From Streptomyces sp. NBS 14/10 (lineage in GTDB: Bacteria; Actinomycetota; Actinomycetes; Streptomycetales; Streptomycetaceae), in NCBI RefSeq assembly GCF_002224125.1, contig NZ_NCSM01000014.1, positions 926,794 through 990,793 of the forward strand: a DNA stretch of 64,000 nt. Direction: 5' to 3'. Every line of letters begins with the position of its first letter. Position 1 is the first letter of the stretch. This document shows, piece by piece, positions 29,493-37,692 of the stretch. The position numbers and the translations under genes were made by a program. The notes below the pieces were generated by a model, which was not told where the DNA came from, searched no databases, and saw only the letters and a program-made list of their open reading frames with translations.

Positions 29493-30428
29493 GTGTCAAC
29501 TGTGAGCGAGACTACGCACAACAGTGCGGTCGCCAGCGCCCCGCTGTCGCCGGATGACGGCCTGGCCCCGGCAGAGCTGGCGGCGAAATACGGGCTGTCG
29601 GTGAGCGGCGCCCGGGTGAGCCTTGTCGACTACATCAAGCAGATGTGGGGCAGGCGCCATTTCATTCTGGCTTTTTCGCAGGCCAAGCTCACCGCCCAGT
29701 ACAGCCAGGCCAAGCTCGGCCAGCTGTGGCAGGTGGCGACGCCGCTGCTGAACGCGGCGGTGTACTTCTTCATCTTCGGCCTGCTCCTGAAGAGCAACAG
29801 GAACATGCCGCACGACATGTACATCCCGTTCCTGGTGACGGGTGTCTTCGTCTTCACGTTCACTCAGAACTCCGCGATGGCGGGTGTGCGCGCGATCTCC
29901 GGGAATCTGGGTCTGGTGCGGGCCCTGCACTTCCCACGCGCCTCGCTTCCCATCTCCTTCTCGCTCCAGCAGCTCCAGCAGCTGCTGTTCTCGATGATCG
30001 TGCTGGTCATCGTGCTGGTGGGGTTCGGGCACTACCCGTCCCTGGCCTGGCTGCTGATCCTCCCGGTGCTCGCACTGCAGTTCGTCTTCAACACCGGTCT
30101 CTCGCTGATCATGGCCCGGCTCGGGGCCAAGACCCCGGACCTCGCCCAGCTGTTGCCGTTCATCCTGCGGACGTGGATGTACGCGTCCGGTGTGATGTAT
30201 CCGCTGGCGACCACGCTTGAGCGGGCGGGGGCGAGCGGCTGGATCTCCGACGCGATGCTGGGGAACCCGGCCGCCGTCTATATGGACCTGATGCGGTATG
30301 CGTTGATCGACAACTACGATCAGCTGCCTCCCCACGTGTGGGCGCTGGCCCTGGGCTGGGCGGTGGTCTTCGGCGCCGGCGGCTTTGTGTACTTCTGGAA
30401 GGCAGAGGAGCAGTACGGCCGTGGCTGA
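29493..30428 (+). CDS. TagG-like ABC-2 type transporter permease
   Basis: 311 residues with about six membrane segments (AVYFFIFGLLL, YIPFLVTGVFVFTF, QLLFSMIVLVIVLVGF, LILPVLALQFVFNTGL and others), characteristic of polysaccharide/teichoic-acid exporters. I choose GTG 29493 because AGGA lies about five bases upstream. ATG 29481 and GTG 29502 are alternatives. The N-terminal cytoplasmic part (LVDYIKQMWGRRHFILAFSQAKLTAQY) contains the amphipathic helix usual before TM1. It is paired with the ATPase gene, which it overlaps by eight bases. It moves the finished glycan or glycolipid across the membrane. Confidence 0.9.
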   Translation: MSTVSETTHNSAVASAPLSPDDGLAPAELAAKYGLSVSGARVSLVDYIKQMWGRRHFILAFSQAKLTAQYSQAKLGQLWQVATPLLNAAVYFFIFGLLLKSNRNMPHDMYIPFLVTGVFVFTFTQNSAMAGVRAISGNLGLVRALHFPRASLPISFSLQQLQQLLFSMIVLVIVLVGFGHYPSLAWLLILPVLALQFVFNTGLSLIMARLGAKTPDLAQLLPFILRTWMYASGVMYPLATTLERAGASGWISDAMLGNPAAVYMDLMRYALIDNYDQLPPHVWALALGWAVVFGAGGFVYFWKAEEQYGRG

Positions 30429-31254
30429 GCAGACCCTTGATGAGACCCCCCAGACGGGCCAGGCGGACCTGGCCGCTCAGGCGGCCCCGGCCGCGGGGCG
30501 CATCCCGACCGTCATCGCCGACGATGTGCACATCGTCTACCGCGTCAACGGCGGCCCCCGTGGCCGCGGCAGCGCCACCGCCGCCCTCAGCCGCATCCTG
30601 CGCCGCAAGGGCGCCCCGGGCATGCGCGAGGTGCACGCCGTACGCGGGGTCACCTTCGTGGCCTACCGCGGCGAGTCGATCGGCCTGATCGGCTCCAACG
30701 GCTCCGGTAAGTCGACGCTGCTCAAGGCCGTCGCGGGGCTGCTGCCCACCGAGCGCGGCAAGGTCTACACCGACGGCCAGCCGTCGCTGCTCGGGGTGAA
30801 CGCGGCACTGATGAACGACCTGACGGGCGAGCGGAACGTCATCCTCGGCGGGCTGGCCATGGGGATGTCGCGGGAGCAGATCCGCGAGCGCTACGAGGGC
30901 ATCGTCGACTTCTCCGGCATCAACGAGAAGGGCGACTTCATCACGCTGCCGATGCGCACCTACTCCTCCGGTATGGCGGCCCGACTGCGGTTCTCGATCG
31001 CCGCCGCCAAGGACCACGATGTGCTGATGATCGACGAGGCGCTGGCCACCGGCGACCGGAAGTTCCAGAAGCGCTCGGAGGCCCGCATCCGCGAGCTGCG
31101 CAAGGACGCCGGCACGGTCTTCCTGGTCAGCCACAACAACAAGTCGATCCGGGACACCTGTGACCGGGTGCTGTGGCTGGAGAAGGGCGAGCTGCTGATG
31201 GACGGCCCGACCGACGAGGTCATCAAGGCGTACGAGAAGGAGACCGGCAAGTAG
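30421..31254 (+). CDS. TagH-like ABC transporter ATPase
   Basis: 277 residues from GTG 30421, which overlaps the permease gene and follows GGAG. Walker A is GSNGSGKST, the signature is YSSGMAARLRFS, and Walker B is VLMIDEALATGD with the A-T-G-D variant usual in polysaccharide exporters. H-loop: FLVSHNNKS. The Q-loop region PSLLGVNAALMNDLTGERN is typical of the TagH/Wzt type. It lacks a long C-terminal substrate-binding domain, so recognition must lie in the permease. Last gene of the operon, closed by the hairpin at 31273-31306. Confidence 0.93.
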   Translation: MAEQTLDETPQTGQADLAAQAAPAAGRIPTVIADDVHIVYRVNGGPRGRGSATAALSRILRRKGAPGMREVHAVRGVTFVAYRGESIGLIGSNGSGKSTLLKAVAGLLPTERGKVYTDGQPSLLGVNAALMNDLTGERNVILGGLAMGMSREQIRERYEGIVDFSGINEKGDFITLPMRTYSSGMAARLRFSIAAAKDHDVLMIDEALATGDRKFQKRSEARIRELRKDAGTVFLVSHNNKSIRDTCDRVLWLEKGELLMDGPTDEVIKAYEKETGK

Positions 31255-31272
31255 CCGACTTCCGCGTATCCG

Positions 31273-31306
31273 CAGGCCCCGCCGGACACCCGTCCGGCGG
31301 GGCCTG
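31273..31306. terminator. strong bidirectional hairpin terminator
   Basis: A perfect 15-base stem (CAGGCCCCGCCGGAC with its complement) around the loop ACCC. It ends the glycan operon and, from the other side, the convergent methyltransferase gene whose stop is at 31309. Confidence 0.88.
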
Positions 31307-31308
31307 TG

Positions 31309-31989
31309 TCATATGGTCGCGTCGAAGAGCGCGACCGTGCCGCGCACCCGGATGTGATGGCGCTCGAACCGGGACCCAAGTGCTTTGTCCAGCAGCTCCA
31401 GCGAGTCCTCGGAGTTGTTGAGCACCCCGCGTCTCACACATTCGCGCAGGTGGAGCCGGGAGACCGCCGTATGGCGCACGCCGTGCGCCAACACGGTGCT
31501 GCCGAAGACCTGGGCCCCGGGCTCGAGATGGGGCAGCAGATGGTCGAAGACGGCGAACTTCGCCGGCGCCCCCGAAGGCAGGCAGTGCAGTACGAAGTTC
31601 AACGCGGCTGAGGTGAACCGCCGCCCCTCCAGCTCCATCGGGCGCAGTACATCGCGGCACAGCGCCCTGGGGCCGTAGCGCGCGATCCGGCGCTGTGCGG
31701 TCGCCAGCACCGTCGGGTTGAGGTCGACCAGGGTGATCTGCGGCGGGCCGGTGGGGAACCGGCACCGGTCGAGGAAGTAGCCGGTGCCCGGACCGATGTC
31801 GAGATGGCGGTCGGAGACATGCCGGTCGTAGAGGGCCAGCATCTCCTCGGGCGGGCAGCGCCACACCGCACGGCACACCGCGCCCAGGACGAGCGTGTCG
31901 TACAGGGCGAGCAGGGGCCGGGAGTAGACGGCCGCCGCGGCGGCGGCTTCGCTTCCCTTGTCCCGCTCGCGGTCGTGCGGGTTTCCCAT
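31309..31989 (-). CDS. class I SAM-dependent methyltransferase
   Basis: 226 residues from ATG 31989, which has AAAGGGAG eight bases upstream. The open frame continues to 32331 but that part crosses the promoter pair and has no ribosome site. SAM-binding motif I is HLDIGPGTGYFLD, followed by ITLVDLNPTVL (acidic end of beta 2) and FTSAALNFVLHCLP (motif IV). No substrate-specific signature is visible. Its promoter carries an exact copy of the cluster motif (32065-32094), so I place it in the polyketide regulon. Confidence 0.88.
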   Translation of the reverse strand: MGNPHDRERDKGSEAAAAAAVYSRPLLALYDTLVLGAVCRAVWRCPPEEMLALYDRHVSDRHLDIGPGTGYFLDRCRFPTGPPQITLVDLNPTVLATAQRRIARYGPRALCRDVLRPMELEGRRFTSAALNFVLHCLPSGAPAKFAVFDHLLPHLEPGAQVFGSTVLAHGVRHTAVSRLHLRECVRRGVLNNSEDSLELLDKALGSRFERHHIRVRGTVALFDATI

Positions 31990-32064
31990 GCGATCGGCTC
32001 CCTTTCCGTCCTGGGCACCTGTTCTGGGCACAGCCTTTGTCCTGGGCACAGCCTTCCTCTTCTT

Positions 32065-32094
32065 ACAGATCCCGGCCGGCGGCCCGTGGATACA
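32065..32094 (-). promoter_or_regulatory. cluster promoter motif copy 1, facing the methyltransferase
   Basis: On the minus strand: TGTATCC (32088-32094), 16 bases, GATCTGT (32065-32071). The motif ends 75 bases before ATG 31989. It is exact to the consensus of the other copies. Its -35-like box is separated by 11 bases from that of the oppositely facing copy at 32106. Confidence 0.75.
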
Positions 32095-32105
32095 CCCGTG
32101 AAGGA

Positions 32106-32135
32106 TGTATCCGCGTGGCGCGGCGCCGGATCTGT
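32106..32135 (+). promoter_or_regulatory. cluster promoter motif copy 2, facing the oxidase operon
   Basis: TGTATCC (32106-32112), 16 bases, GATCTGT (32129-32135), ending 35 bases before ATG 32171. Spacing of 16 between the two boxes suits -35 and -10 elements of an ECF-type sigma factor. Confidence 0.78.
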
Positions 32136-32170
32136 TGGGCAGTGCGGATACCGAGCGGAGGAAGGGTGAG

Positions 32171-33721
32171 ATGAGCCAGCCCGTCACCAGGAAAAGCGCG
32201 GAGTGGGACGCCATCGTCGTCGGAAGCGGGCTCGGAGGCGTCTCGGCCGCGGCCGTCCTGGCGCGTTCGGGCCTGAAGGTTCTCGTCTGTGAGCAGGGCG
32301 AAGGTCTGGGCGGGCTCGCGCACGCCTTCACCCGGGACGGGCGGACCTTCGACTCGGCGATCCGGGTGCTGGCCGAGGGCGAGATGGTGCTCGGGCTGCT
32401 GGAGTGGCTGGGCGTTCAGGACCGGTGCGAGCTGACGGTCATCGACCATCTCTACCAGGCGGAGTTCCCGGGGATGAGCGTCTTCGCGCCCACGGGCCTG
32501 GAGGAGTTCATGGAGGCCCATATCCGGCTCTTCCCGGATGAGGCGGAGGGCATCCGTGCCTTCTTCCAGCTGCGCCGCCAGATGTTCTGGGAGACGGCGC
32601 AGGCGCCCATGCGGGTGACCGACCCGTCGGCTCTCGGGCAGTTGGAGGAGCTGCTGCCGACGCTGATGAAATACCGGACGGCGACGCTCGCGCAGGTCAT
32701 GGACGAATATCTGCGCGACCCGCGGCTGAAGGCCATGTGCTCCGCCCTGTGGCCGTATATGGGGGCGCCGCCCTCTCAGCTGTCGTTCTTCGCCTACGCC
32801 CAGTTCATCGGGGTGCTCATCGACGGCCCGTACTACTGCAAGGGCAGCTTCCAGAATCTGGTGGACGCGTTTGTCACCGCGGTCGAGCGAAACGGGGGCC
32901 AGGTCGTCACCGGCACCCCCGTCGAGCGGATCCTGCTGCAGGACGGCCGGGTCGTGGGGGTGCGCACGGCGGAGGGGGACGTGTGCACCGCCCCGGTGGT
33001 CATTTCGAACGCGGACGCCCGCCAGACCTTCGAGGACATGGTCGGCGCCGAGCATCTGCCCGGGCCCTACACCCGGCGGCTGCGGCGGCTGCGGCCGTCG
33101 ATGTCCGCCTGCGTCGTCTACGCGGCGACCACGCAGGACGTGCCCGCCCTCGGCGTCGCGCACGAGACCTTCAAGTACAACCACTGGGACCACGAGGGGA
33201 CCTGGCGGGACCTGATGGGCGGCCGGCCGGGCGGGATGTCGCTGTCCGTGATGACGATGCTTGATCCCGAGCTCGCTCCGCCGGGCGAGCATCTGCTGAT
33301 CGGCACCGCGGTGGCGCCGTACCGGCTGCCCGGCGACAAGCCGTGGCAGCAGCACAAGGACCAGTTCGCGGACTCCCTGCTCGCCGAGTTCGAGTCCGTG
33401 ATCCCCGGCCTGCGCGACCATCTGACGTTCCGTCAGGCGGGCACGCCCGTGACCATCGAGCGCTATACGCGCAATCACGAGGGCGCCACCTATGGCTGGG
33501 CGCTGAACCCCCATCAGATCGGAGGGAAGCGGCTCGCCCACCAGACGCCGGTGCCCGGTCTGTTCCTCTCCGGTCACTGGACCGAGGAGGGCCCGGCGTC
33601 CTTCCGGGTGGTCCTCTCCGGTATGAACACGGCCCGTGAAGTGCTCGGCCACCTCGGCACCGGTCTGGACGTGCCCACCTTCAAACCCGACGACGTGCCG
33701 CAGTTGGCGCTGGACAGGTGA
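32171..33721 (+). CDS. FAD-dependent oxidoreductase, phytoene desaturase (CrtI)-like
   Basis: 516 residues from ATG 32171, just after GGAAGGGTGAG. The FAD-binding head is IVVGSGLGGVSAAAVLARSG, followed by VCEQGEGLGGLAHAF, which is the CrtI/CrtO-type GG motif. Near the C-terminus VPGLFLSGHWTEEGPASFRVVLSG closes the FAD site. Family members desaturate, isomerise or saturate polyenes and carotenoids, but the sequence does not tell which. Heading an operon with two P450s, it could act on a polyene or lipid chain made by the downstream PKS. It does not overlap the P450 gene (13-base gap). Confidence 0.88.
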   Translation: MSQPVTRKSAEWDAIVVGSGLGGVSAAAVLARSGLKVLVCEQGEGLGGLAHAFTRDGRTFDSAIRVLAEGEMVLGLLEWLGVQDRCELTVIDHLYQAEFPGMSVFAPTGLEEFMEAHIRLFPDEAEGIRAFFQLRRQMFWETAQAPMRVTDPSALGQLEELLPTLMKYRTATLAQVMDEYLRDPRLKAMCSALWPYMGAPPSQLSFFAYAQFIGVLIDGPYYCKGSFQNLVDAFVTAVERNGGQVVTGTPVERILLQDGRVVGVRTAEGDVCTAPVVISNADARQTFEDMVGAEHLPGPYTRRLRRLRPSMSACVVYAATTQDVPALGVAHETFKYNHWDHEGTWRDLMGGRPGGMSLSVMTMLDPELAPPGEHLLIGTAVAPYRLPGDKPWQQHKDQFADSLLAEFESVIPGLRDHLTFRQAGTPVTIERYTRNHEGATYGWALNPHQIGGKRLAHQTPVPGLFLSGHWTEEGPASFRVVLSGMNTAREVLGHLGTGLDVPTFKPDDVPQLALDR

Positions 33722-33734
33722 AAGGCAGCCCCCC

Positions 33735-35093
33735 ATGACCACCGTATTCGTGCCGCCCGGCCCCCGGGGCCACCCCGTGCTCGGCAGCATCCGTGAGATC
33801 CAGCGGGACAACGTGTCGGCGTTCATGCACGCGTTCCGGCACCACGGCGACATCGTCAACTTCCGCGGCCCGCTGAGGATCAATCTGCTGGCCCACCCGG
33901 ACCATGTCCAGCATGTGCTGCGCGACCAGCACAAGCACTATCCGCGGCCGCGCAAGGTGCAGGGCTGTCTGAGCACGATCGTCGGGGACGGGCTGGTGGC
34001 TGCTGAAGGCGGCTCCTGGCTCCGGTCCCGGCGGCTCACCCAGCCCGCCTTCCACCGCGACATCCTCCGCCGCTTCGGGGAGACCTTCACCCGCACCACC
34101 TCCGAGATGCTGGACGACTGGGAGCGGCGCAGTGGCCAGGGCCGGCCGCTGGACGTCAAGTCGGAGATGATGCATCTGAGCCTGGCCAATCTGGCCAGAG
34201 CGCTGTTCAAGGCGGATCTCACCGACGCCATCGCCCGGATCGAGCCGGCCGTCCAGGGAGCGCTGAGCTTCACCCACCGCCGGATGACCTCTCCCGTGGA
34301 CCCGCTGCGGATCCCTTCGAAGGCCCGGGGGCGCTTCCGGGACGCGCTCGGGACGGTCAATTCGGTGCTCTATCCGATGATCGTCGCCCGCCGCCGGGAG
34401 GGCGGCGAGGACGACCTGGTCAGCATGCTCATCGGCGCCAAGGACCCCGGCTCCGGCGAGGCGTTCACCGACGAGCAGATCAGGGACGAGGTGAGCGGCT
34501 TCTTCGTGGCCGGCCATGAGACGGTCTCCACCGCGCTCACCTGGACCTGGTATCTGCTCTCACTCAACCCCGAAAGCAGGCGCCGGGTCCAGGACGAGGT
34601 GGACCGGACACTGTCCGGGCGCGTTCCGACCGTGGACGACCTGCCGAAGCTCGCCTACACGACCATGGTGCTCCAGGAGGCCATGCGGCTGTATCCGCCG
34701 ATCTTCGTCTATATGCGCTGTGCCGCGCGGGACGACGAAATCGGCGGCTATCACGTGCCCGCCGGGCGCTGGGTGGTGGTCTGCCCCTATGTGACGCACC
34801 GCCACCCCGAGTTCTGGGACAACCCGGAGGGCTTCGAACCCGAGCGGTTCACTCCCGAGAACAGCGAGGGCCGCCACCGGATGGCGTATCTCCCGTTCGG
34901 CGCGGGACCGCGCAAATGCATCGGCGACTCGTTCGCGATGCTGCAGATGCCCCTGGTGGTCGCCATGGTCGCGCAGCGGTTCCGGCTGGACCTGGTGGAG
35001 GGCCAGCGGGTCTTCCCGGAGCCGGCGATCTCGCTGCGCCCCCGGGACCCCATGTGGATGTGGCTCCGCCCCGTTGAGGAGGGTTCCCGATGA
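33735..35093 (+). CDS. cytochrome P450 (first of pair)
   Basis: 452 residues. Oxygen-activation helix AGHETVSTALTW near residue 259, K-helix EAMR (E315), and heme loop FGAGPRKCIGDSFA with the ligand Cys at 395. The N-terminus (VPPGPRGHPVLGSIREIQRDN) is soluble, as usual for bacterial P450s. The long meander and RKCIG loop resemble fatty-acid/terpene-type P450s (CYP102/CYP110-like) more than the small CYP105/107 macrolide type. Redox partners are not in this operon, although a Rieske protein and a flavin reductase lie in the same regulon. The next P450 overlaps by ATGA. Confidence 0.94.
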   Translation: MTTVFVPPGPRGHPVLGSIREIQRDNVSAFMHAFRHHGDIVNFRGPLRINLLAHPDHVQHVLRDQHKHYPRPRKVQGCLSTIVGDGLVAAEGGSWLRSRRLTQPAFHRDILRRFGETFTRTTSEMLDDWERRSGQGRPLDVKSEMMHLSLANLARALFKADLTDAIARIEPAVQGALSFTHRRMTSPVDPLRIPSKARGRFRDALGTVNSVLYPMIVARRREGGEDDLVSMLIGAKDPGSGEAFTDEQIRDEVSGFFVAGHETVSTALTWTWYLLSLNPESRRRVQDEVDRTLSGRVPTVDDLPKLAYTTMVLQEAMRLYPPIFVYMRCAARDDEIGGYHVPAGRWVVVCPYVTHRHPEFWDNPEGFEPERFTPENSEGRHRMAYLPFGAGPRKCIGDSFAMLQMPLVVAMVAQRFRLDLVEGQRVFPEPAISLRPRDPMWMWLRPVEEGSR

Positions 35094-36550
35094 CCCGTCA
35101 AGCGCCAGGCCCCAAGGGCGAGCCGGTCCTCGGCAACGCACGGGCCTTTCAGGCTGACATCCTGCAGGCCCTGCAGCGGGGGCGCCGGGAGTACGGCGAT
35201 GTCGTGCGGTTCGAGGGCATCGGGCCGCTCTTTCCGGTGTTCTTCGTCGGCCACCCCGACGGGATCAAGGAGATCCTGCAGGACAAGCACCGCAACTTCC
35301 CCAAGACGCCCTTTGTCAGCGACCGCTGGCGGGCCCTGGTGGGTGACGGCCTCATCTGCAGCGAGGGCGAGCTGTGGAGGCGCCAGCGCAGGCTCTGCCA
35401 GCCCGCCTTCCACCGCCGCCTGATCACCAGCTTCGCCACCGGGATGACCGAGGTCACCGCCGAGCTGCTGGACCGCTGGGAGGCCGCGGCGCGCGCGCAC
35501 CGCGAGGTGGATATCACCCTCGAGATGACCCGGCTGGCGCTGAGTGTCCTGGGCGGCGCCCTGTTCGGCGCGAACTGGCGGCAGGACTCCGAGGTCATGG
35601 CGCACGCCGTCGAAGTGGCCATCGGCGAGGCGTACAAGAAGTTCGGGAAGTTCGTCAGCCTGCCGGAGGGCGTGCCCACCCCCGCCAATCTGAGGTTCGC
35701 CAGGGCCAGGAAGCAGCTCGACCGGATCATCTACCGCGTCATCGAGGACCGGCGGGCCGACCGGGGGCCGCACCCCGACGATCTGCTCGAGGCGCTGATG
35801 ACCGCCACCGAGGACGACGGCTCGGGCATGACCGTCGAGCAGGTCCGCAACGAGGTCATGACCTTCATGTTCGGCGGCCATGAGACCGTCGCCTCCGGGC
35901 TGACCTGGGCGCTGTATCTGCTCTCCCGCCACCCCGAGGTCGCCGCGCGGCTGGAGGCCGAGGTGGACGAGGTGCTGGACGGCCGCCTCCCCGGCGTCGA
36001 GGATCTGCCCCGACTGCCCTATGTGGACCGGGTGGTGCGTGAGTCGCTGCGGCTCTACCCGCCGGTGTCGCTCATCTCGCGCACCCCGCTCGAGGACGAC
36101 ACCGTGCAGGGCTACGACATCCCCAAGGGCTCGATGGTGCTGCTCTCCTCCTTTGTGACCCATCGGCACCCGGACTTCTGGCCCAACCCCGAGGGCTTCG
36201 ACCCCGATCGCTGGATTCCGCTGGGCGAGCAGGGACCGCACCGCTATGCCTGGTGGCCGTTCTCCGGCGGTCCCCGCAAGTGCATCGGGGATGTCTTCGG
36301 CCTCCAGGAGATGAAGCTGGTGCTGGCCATGATGGCGCAGCGGGTACGGGTCCGGCTCGCACCCGGCCACCCCGTGATCCCACGCCCCGGGATCACCCTC
36401 GGACAGGAACACGGCGTGATCGCCACCGTCGCGCTGCGCGAGAAGGCGCCGCCCGCCGCGCCCCGCGTCCTCGCGGTCGCGGACGCGGAGTCCGTCGCAG
36501 CCGCCGCTGCCGCCGCGGGCTGCCCGGTGCACGGAGGTGGAGCGCGATGA
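35090..36550 (+). CDS. cytochrome P450 (second of pair)
   Basis: 486 residues. I-helix GGHETVASGLTW (near 262), ExxR as ESLR (E318), and heme loop FSGGPRKCIGDVFG with Cys 398. It is clearly a relative of the first P450, so the pair may come from duplication with divergence. A low-complexity Ala-rich C-terminal tail of about 40 residues (AVADAESVAAAAAAAG) follows the P450 fold. The start overlaps the upstream stop by ATGA, and its own stop overlaps the next gene in the same way. Confidence 0.94.
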   Translation: MTRQAPGPKGEPVLGNARAFQADILQALQRGRREYGDVVRFEGIGPLFPVFFVGHPDGIKEILQDKHRNFPKTPFVSDRWRALVGDGLICSEGELWRRQRRLCQPAFHRRLITSFATGMTEVTAELLDRWEAAARAHREVDITLEMTRLALSVLGGALFGANWRQDSEVMAHAVEVAIGEAYKKFGKFVSLPEGVPTPANLRFARARKQLDRIIYRVIEDRRADRGPHPDDLLEALMTATEDDGSGMTVEQVRNEVMTFMFGGHETVASGLTWALYLLSRHPEVAARLEAEVDEVLDGRLPGVEDLPRLPYVDRVVRESLRLYPPVSLISRTPLEDDTVQGYDIPKGSMVLLSSFVTHRHPDFWPNPEGFDPDRWIPLGEQGPHRYAWWPFSGGPRKCIGDVFGLQEMKLVLAMMAQRVRVRLAPGHPVIPRPGITLGQEHGVIATVALREKAPPAAPRVLAVADAESVAAAAAAAGCPVHGGGAR

Positions 36551-37692
36551 CGCTCGCCACCGAACCCGCGCTGCAGGCGGGACTTGAGACCGTATGGGCC
36601 TATCTCCACGAGTGCGGGGGCGCCCGGCAGCATGCGCTGGCCGACCGGCTGGTGACCCGGGAGGCCCGGCTGCACAATCCGCCCTGGCTCGGACCGGACG
36701 GTCGCGGCGCGGCCGGCGTCCGGGACCAGCTCGTCCTGCTGCACCGCGCGTTCCCCGACCTGCGTACCGAGGTTGAGGACTTCTTCGGCGCCGGTGACCG
36801 GGTGGTGGCCCGGCTCACCCACCGGGGGACCCACCGAGGGCCCTGGCTGGGTGTCCCCGCCACCGGGCGTGAGGTGGAGTTCTCGCAGACGCTGATCTTC
36901 CGTATCGAGGACGGCCCAGGCGGCCGGATCGCCGAGATCTGGCAGCAGACGGACGCGCTCGGCACCCTGATCACCCTGGGTGCCGCGCCGCCGCTGGGCA
37001 CCACGAGCGCGCCGCGCGCGCTGGGCTGGGCCATCGCGGCGGCGCACCACCGGGCCCATCACCGTGTGCCGCAGGACCAGCCGTGGCCATGGCGGGGGAC
37101 CGACCGGCAGTGCACCCCCGCCTTCCGCGGCGCCCTGTCGGGCACCGCCCCGGCCTCCGCCGAGCTGCTGGAGGCCAACGCCCTGCCACTGCGCCGCTGG
37201 ATCGCGGAGTGCGTCAACGAACAGGCCGTGCACATCTGCCAGGAGATCTTCCACGAGAACTATCGAGGCCACTCCCCGCGGCACGCCGAGCCCGAGCCGC
37301 TGCGTGGTCCGAAGGGCTACGAGCGCTTCATCCGCGGGATCCTGACCGGCTTCCCCGATGCCAAGGCGACCATCGAGGACCTGATCCCGATCGGTGACCG
37401 GGTCGCCTGCCGGGTCCGGATGACCGGCACCCATCTGGGCCCCTACCGCGGACTGCCGCCCACTGGCCGGCCGTTCTCCCTCGGCCAGATCGTGATCTGC
37501 CGCATCGAGGACGGCAAGATCGTGGAGAGCTGGCAGGAGATCGACGCACTGGGGCTGATGCTGGGCTTCGGGGTGGTGCCCCGGCCCGGGTCCGGCTCCG
37601 CCGGCTATCTGCTGTGGTTCGCCCGGCTCGCCGCCACGCTGGCCACCGCCCCGCGCCGGATCGCCGCCGTACGCAAGGGGGTGAGGGCATGA
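36547..37692 (+). CDS. tandem SnoaL-like (ester cyclase family) protein
   Basis: 381 residues from ATG 36547 (ATGA overlap). Two SnoaL-like cone folds are visible. Domain 1 (about 10-140) has FPDLRTEVEDFFGAGDRVVARL, THRGPWLGVPATGREVEF and RIAEIWQQTDALG. Domain 2 (about 215-350) has FPDAKATIEDLIPIGDRV, THLGPYRGLPPTGRPF and KIVESWQEIDALG. A hydrophobic tail follows. SnoaL-like proteins include polyketide cyclases, hydroxylases and epoxide-handling enzymes. Two domains in one chain could form an internal dimer. The substrate is unknown. Confidence 0.87.
   Translation: MTLATEPALQAGLETVWAYLHECGGARQHALADRLVTREARLHNPPWLGPDGRGAAGVRDQLVLLHRAFPDLRTEVEDFFGAGDRVVARLTHRGTHRGPWLGVPATGREVEFSQTLIFRIEDGPGGRIAEIWQQTDALGTLITLGAAPPLGTTSAPRALGWAIAAAHHRAHHRVPQDQPWPWRGTDRQCTPAFRGALSGTAPASAELLEANALPLRRWIAECVNEQAVHICQEIFHENYRGHSPRHAEPEPLRGPKGYERFIRGILTGFPDAKATIEDLIPIGDRVACRVRMTGTHLGPYRGLPPTGRPFSLGQIVICRIEDGKIVESWQEIDALGLMLGFGVVPRPGSGSAGYLLWFARLAATLATAPRRIAAVRKGVRA

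Noticed and set aside
31990..32331. N-terminal extension of the methyltransferase frame to 32331
   Set aside because: It crosses both cluster promoter motifs and the start of the divergent gene; ATG 31989 has the ribosome site.
32063..33934. Minus-strand open frame opposite the CrtI-like gene
   Set aside because: Shadow frame; the FAD-binding protein on the plus strand is certain.
34680..34700. TGTATCC inside the first P450 gene as a promoter motif
   Set aside because: No GATCTGT-like box at 16 bases spacing; it is part of the coding sequence for RLYPP. The same applies to TGTATCC near 30186.
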